A stretch of DNA of 64,000 nt from Sedimentitalea nanhaiensis DSM 24252 (GTDB lineage: Bacteria > Pseudomonadota > Alphaproteobacteria > Rhodobacterales > Rhodobacteraceae), in the NCBI RefSeq assembly GCF_000473225.1, contig NZ_KI421509.1:4304336-4368335 (forward strand), written 5' to 3'. Position numbers and translations under genes: made by a program. This document shows positions 62,101-64,000 of the stretch, one piece after another. Position 1 is the stretch's first letter, and each line of letters begins with the position of its first letter. The notes beneath the pieces are model-generated. The model was not told the origin of the DNA. It ran no database searches and saw nothing but the letters and a program-made list of their open reading frames with translations.

Positions 62101-62604
62101 TTTCAGCCCGTCCTCGTCTTCGAACCGGGCGGATTTGATCTGTGTCATCGTCCGGGTACGATAAGTGGTTTCCGCCCCGTGCAGCCCAGGGTCGGCCAGA
62201 TAGGGATCCTGCATCGCAAAGACCGGCCGCTCCCAGATATCGGCATACAGCAGCGCCGGTTTTTCCGGCAGCGCCGGACCCAACGGCAGGTCGGCCTGAT
62301 CGGCGAACAGCCCCAGCGCACCTGCGGGTGTCGTGTCAGACGCGGCCCGCAAGTCCCCCTGTTTGCCCTCGGCGATGACCCAGCCCGGTGCCAGGGCCGG
62401 ACCCTCGGGCGTGATCGCGACCGCGCCGCCGTCGACGGGGGTGCCCGAAGCGACTGTCACGGTATTCTGCGCCTCATCGCGCGCCATGTGGATCTGTCCC
62501 GCTTCGGTCAGATCGGCGTCGGTGACCATGCCGCCCTGAACGTGGGCGGTGTTGGAATAGCGTTGTTGTGGGCGATGGCTGAACCGCGAGTTTGAGCCCT
62601 TCAT
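59110..62604 (-). CDS. 1164-residue DUF6519-like injection-system/baseplate-associated protein
   Basis: The N-terminus (SRFSHRPQQRYSNTAHVQGG then MVTDADLTEAGQI) resembles DUF6519-type proteins found near contractile tail and injection-system baseplates. Cysteine pairs occur at ECDPCADQ, ECECLHLLPPC and ALCCRKQ. A PASTA-like segment lies near 900-950 (LPPATANEILTGNGFDV). The C-terminal ~130 residues form a long coiled coil (KSETETEVIRLTEDRNKLAAE) followed by a small helical module (KGILTVADIQKNPTTGLTAIL). AAGGAGG precedes the ATG. The function is not recognised beyond this family resemblance. Confidence 0.6.
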   Translation of the reverse strand: MKGSNSRFSHRPQQRYSNTAHVQGGMVTDADLTEAGQIHMARDEAQNTVTVASGTPVDGGAVAITPEGPALAPGWVIAEGKQGDLRAASDTTPAGALGLFADQADLPLGPALPEKPALLYADIWERPVFAMQDPYLADPGLHGAETTYRTRTMTQIKSARFEDEDGLKSLLEQLTQGKGAFARTGSALASVKPKNTEIAVDECDPCADQIDIVPTVPNALFRVEAIRVTRDAAGRPASVQFAWSHENAAAIEHTAALTDETARDAFARAKSVYEFFSDATEAQIGRFDTDHKAERPVLSATLDPVADPEPGGNGGDPFSHVRRWDGAATVDLSGGPIKKAMGTGKMTLSGQTAVLTLDSFSMELALKDAEILPGDYWLVELRRFAAESDRIRLVGGTDNKNAPPQGIRHHFCALFTIESGKPQALNDADTRRLSFPPLTDIPATHISFDPECPDFFDNAENVAEALNSLCDLDASQVAYHPSEGCERFDGVKTVHEALEKMCKVQDDTAITRVLRLMMDWGVICGIRVTLPKRFSTMIGWTGGTILNRAGQLIDVKAGKFDLSQLPPENIHGKLNEIMEKEGEICLSLAAGKDDALELHLSDRKTAFGPTDRTYREAVDACIAGRKKVDFGKVYRPLKPAEGKIVESVLNVWANRKSLEGAVPLSEQDAKVAKAVNKTLVQEYAAQATPERADEIQKLIALAEAEMNPDDLRGAARDRRRMQLEATKIGILANAEEEDRSECECLHLLPPCPPDAGKAPYLVPVGCLKMDPGGNNRPGAIAELCALCCRKQALTWRAHRYFFGSQIDNLFAKNQDRCCSVPDKPNVDIGPWLDKWDDLLFKPIPRPKPVPEPDPLWPPKYRPDVLYDPSGPLVYQPDLSGKVVNVKPDVTRLPPATANEILTGNGFDVSKDVIDLDDVGNPLVKIAELGGASGEVLGKRAPEPGDKVVMMTSGGKVVDFVVIQKGSGKLPYETDAQTELRVEKVISKIDLPGRDGKAGIDTDGGAGVERPTLPTAELDAFAKRLDELVVMKSETETEVIRLTEDRNKLAAELGTLQAGLRKSMEDLDQIESRRAESERTIADARTELESMRKAQGELVVSLRNEQPVDVLLADNPDAAKLLRSKGILTVADIQKNPTTGLTAILRRAGMSGTEIKGLATEFIKR

Positions 62605-62626
62605 AGCAATGCCTCCTTCATGTCAT

Positions 62627-64000
62627 TTATCCGCCCGTTCCGGTTAATTCCGGCGGCGTTTGGGCCAGCAACGGGTCGTATCGCAGGGCAATCTGCTGCC
62701 CCAGCGGCAAGAACGTCGACAGCTTCTTTTCCAATGCCCGCCGACCGGCAGCGAGAAAGCGATGGTGACCGGCACCCATCTCGCCCTCGTCTTCGGAGCC
62801 GGCGGTGATCGTGTCAGGCGCGGTGGTGTCCAGCACAGCACAGCCCGGCTCGGCGTAAACCGGCAGTCGCAGCACGCAATGACCATCCTCGTTGGGCAGA
62901 TAACGCGCGACAAACCGGGCCGGATCGCTGGTGTTGTTGGGTGAATTGTGCAGAAAGCAATCGGCCTTGCCCGTCGGGGGGGTGAACCGCGAATAGCGGA
63001 TGCAGCTTGTCGCCGCGTCACAATTCAGGTTTGTGCTGAGGGTGTTCAGCAGGCAGTCCGACGCGTGCAGCCGGGCCAGATCGGTTTCGCCCAGCACGGT
63101 GCAATAGACCAGTTCGGCAAAGCGGTTGGGACCGGTGATCGCACCCAATAGCGAATCCGCAGCACGCAGGGGCGGAACGTCCGGCGCGTCCGCGTTGCCG
63201 TTTCCGATCAGGTTCACCTGCTCGGCGGCCGCGCGCCGCAGCGTCAGGCGGGCCCCGTTCAGAACCCGGATGCGGACCGGGCGTTCCGGACCGTTGTTTG
63301 GTGTCACCCGACCGGTGAACAGGATGTCGTAAAATACGATCCCGGCTCCGTTCGGGATTGTCAGGTCCGCATTCAACTCGACGATCAGACGGTCCGGAAC
63401 CGGCCCCGCATCCCCGACAAGATCCAGAATTTCGCGCGGCCCGATGCGCCGTTCCTTGTCGCTGGCCTGAATCTGCAGATCGCCCGGGCTGGCAAGGGCG
63501 ACCACCTTGAGGCCTGTCTCAAAGAAACCGTCGGGCGGGCGCAGATGGATCAGGCTGCGGCGCGGATGCGGACCGAGAGTGGTGGCAATGGAAGGGTCGC
63601 GCAGATCCGGGCACCGGGCCGTTCCGTCATCGTAGGCGTCGGGAAAACAGGGGGCGCCTCCGGGCGCGCGCGGCTTCCAGAAGAGGCTGCTGCCCTGGGG
63701 GTCGATCACGCCGTTACTGTCGCGCAGCGGGGTGGTCAGGCGAAACAGCGGGTTGGCGCCACCGGGGTCCTGCACCGCCCGGTCCATCCGGCGCAGATCG
63801 GGGCAGCCCATCGGGATGGCGGTTCGGCCCAACGGATCGTTGTCCCCGTCCTGTGCGGGCAACGAAAACGGTGGCAGCGCCGGGCGTGGGCAGGTCAGCG
63901 TCAGCTTCCAGCCCTCGCGTACCACGGTTTCCGCGCCCGAGACCACGTCGCCCACAGCATCGACGCTGTGCAGCGTGCCCTTTGATTTGGACCACAGGAC
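62627..64000 (-). CDS. Large protein of the injection-system cluster (5' end outside window)
   Basis: The minus-strand frame is open from the right edge (64000) to a TAA at 62627, 457 codons, so the start is outside. A GTG at 63955 exists but the upstream sequence (VLWSKSKGTLHSVDAVG) is protein-like and in frame. The middle part has strand-turn repeats resembling a right-handed beta-helix (ADLTIPNGAGIVFYDILFTG; VRIRVLNGARLTLRRAA; HASDCLLNTLSTNLNC). It precedes the DUF6519-like gene by 22 bp. No domain could be named; a structural or fibre-like part of the injection apparatus is a guess from position. Confidence 0.6.
   Translation of the reverse strand, partial: VLWSKSKGTLHSVDAVGDVVSGAETVVREGWKLTLTCPRPALPPFSLPAQDGDNDPLGRTAIPMGCPDLRRMDRAVQDPGGANPLFRLTTPLRDSNGVIDPQGSSLFWKPRAPGGAPCFPDAYDDGTARCPDLRDPSIATTLGPHPRRSLIHLRPPDGFFETGLKVVALASPGDLQIQASDKERRIGPREILDLVGDAGPVPDRLIVELNADLTIPNGAGIVFYDILFTGRVTPNNGPERPVRIRVLNGARLTLRRAAAEQVNLIGNGNADAPDVPPLRAADSLLGAITGPNRFAELVYCTVLGETDLARLHASDCLLNTLSTNLNCDAATSCIRYSRFTPPTGKADCFLHNSPNNTSDPARFVARYLPNEDGHCVLRLPVYAEPGCAVLDTTAPDTITAGSEDEGEMGAGHHRFLAAGRRALEKKLSTFLPLGQQIALRYDPLLAQTPPELTGTGG

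Noticed and set aside
1-64000. tRNA, rRNA genes or insertion sequences
   Set aside because: No cloverleaf-like sequence, rRNA segment, transposase or terminal inverted repeats were recognised by eye; a covariance-model and IS search would be needed to exclude small or decayed copies.

Overview
The window reads as part of a large extrachromosomal replicon (plasmid or chromid) of a GC-rich alphaproteobacterium, most likely a marine Rhodobacterales/roseobacter-type organism. The support is an iteron-type replication initiator next to parAB with palindromic parS-like sites (16.4-20.7 kb), DctPQM/TctABC solute-receptor transporters, GGAAC-N17-CGTT promoters of the alphaproteobacterial EcfG general-stress type, and a mosaic of catabolic cassettes that each carry their own regulator. 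The taxon is inferred from gene content; no rRNA or tRNA gene was seen.

Layout. 1-6488 (minus): a giant glycine-repeat autotransporter that runs off the left edge. 7174-9108 (plus): an MscS-type channel. 9229-14902 (minus): an operon of GntR regulator, TctC, TctB, TctA, SDR, RraA-like protein and cupin dioxygenase, for uptake and breakdown of an unidentified carboxylate. 15344-20687: the plasmid backbone, with tyrosine recombinase, ParB, ParA, four parS-like palindromes, an origin (AT-rich stretch, 22-bp iterons, DnaA box, inverted repeats) and the Rep initiator. 20694-26107: TetR regulator diverging from a TRAP transporter, a cyclase-family hydrolase and an FAH-family hydrolase.

26108-38423 is the most interesting region: two divergent operons. 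Minus strand: methylthioribose kinase MtnK, isomerase MtnA, a class II aldolase-SDR fusion and a SorC regulator. Plus strand: a ribose-type ABC importer, a split transketolase and a RuBisCO-like protein. Together they suggest import of 5-methylthioribose and/or 5-deoxyribose, then two possible fates for the ketose 1-phosphate: cleavage to DHAP and an aldehyde, or isomerisation by the RuBisCO-like protein followed by a transketolase step. I know of no described pathway with this combination.

38652-41070: a small stress island (DUF883, DUF1328, Dps, AI-2E-family permease) with three GGAAC-N17-CGTT promoters. 41260-50040 (minus): an oligopeptide-type ABC importer with gamma-glutamyltransferase, DUF1028 protein and GntR regulator, behind a clear promoter-operator. 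50300-53413 (minus): arsenate resistance by an ArsR-ArsC fusion, GAPDH and ArsJ. 53495-64000 (minus): four large proteins, two with DUF4157 domains, that look like the cargo/accessory end of an extracellular contractile injection system whose structural genes would lie beyond the right edge.

Most cassettes are tightly packed, with 4-nt stop/start overlaps inside operons, and the non-coding DNA is concentrated at divergent promoters and the origin.
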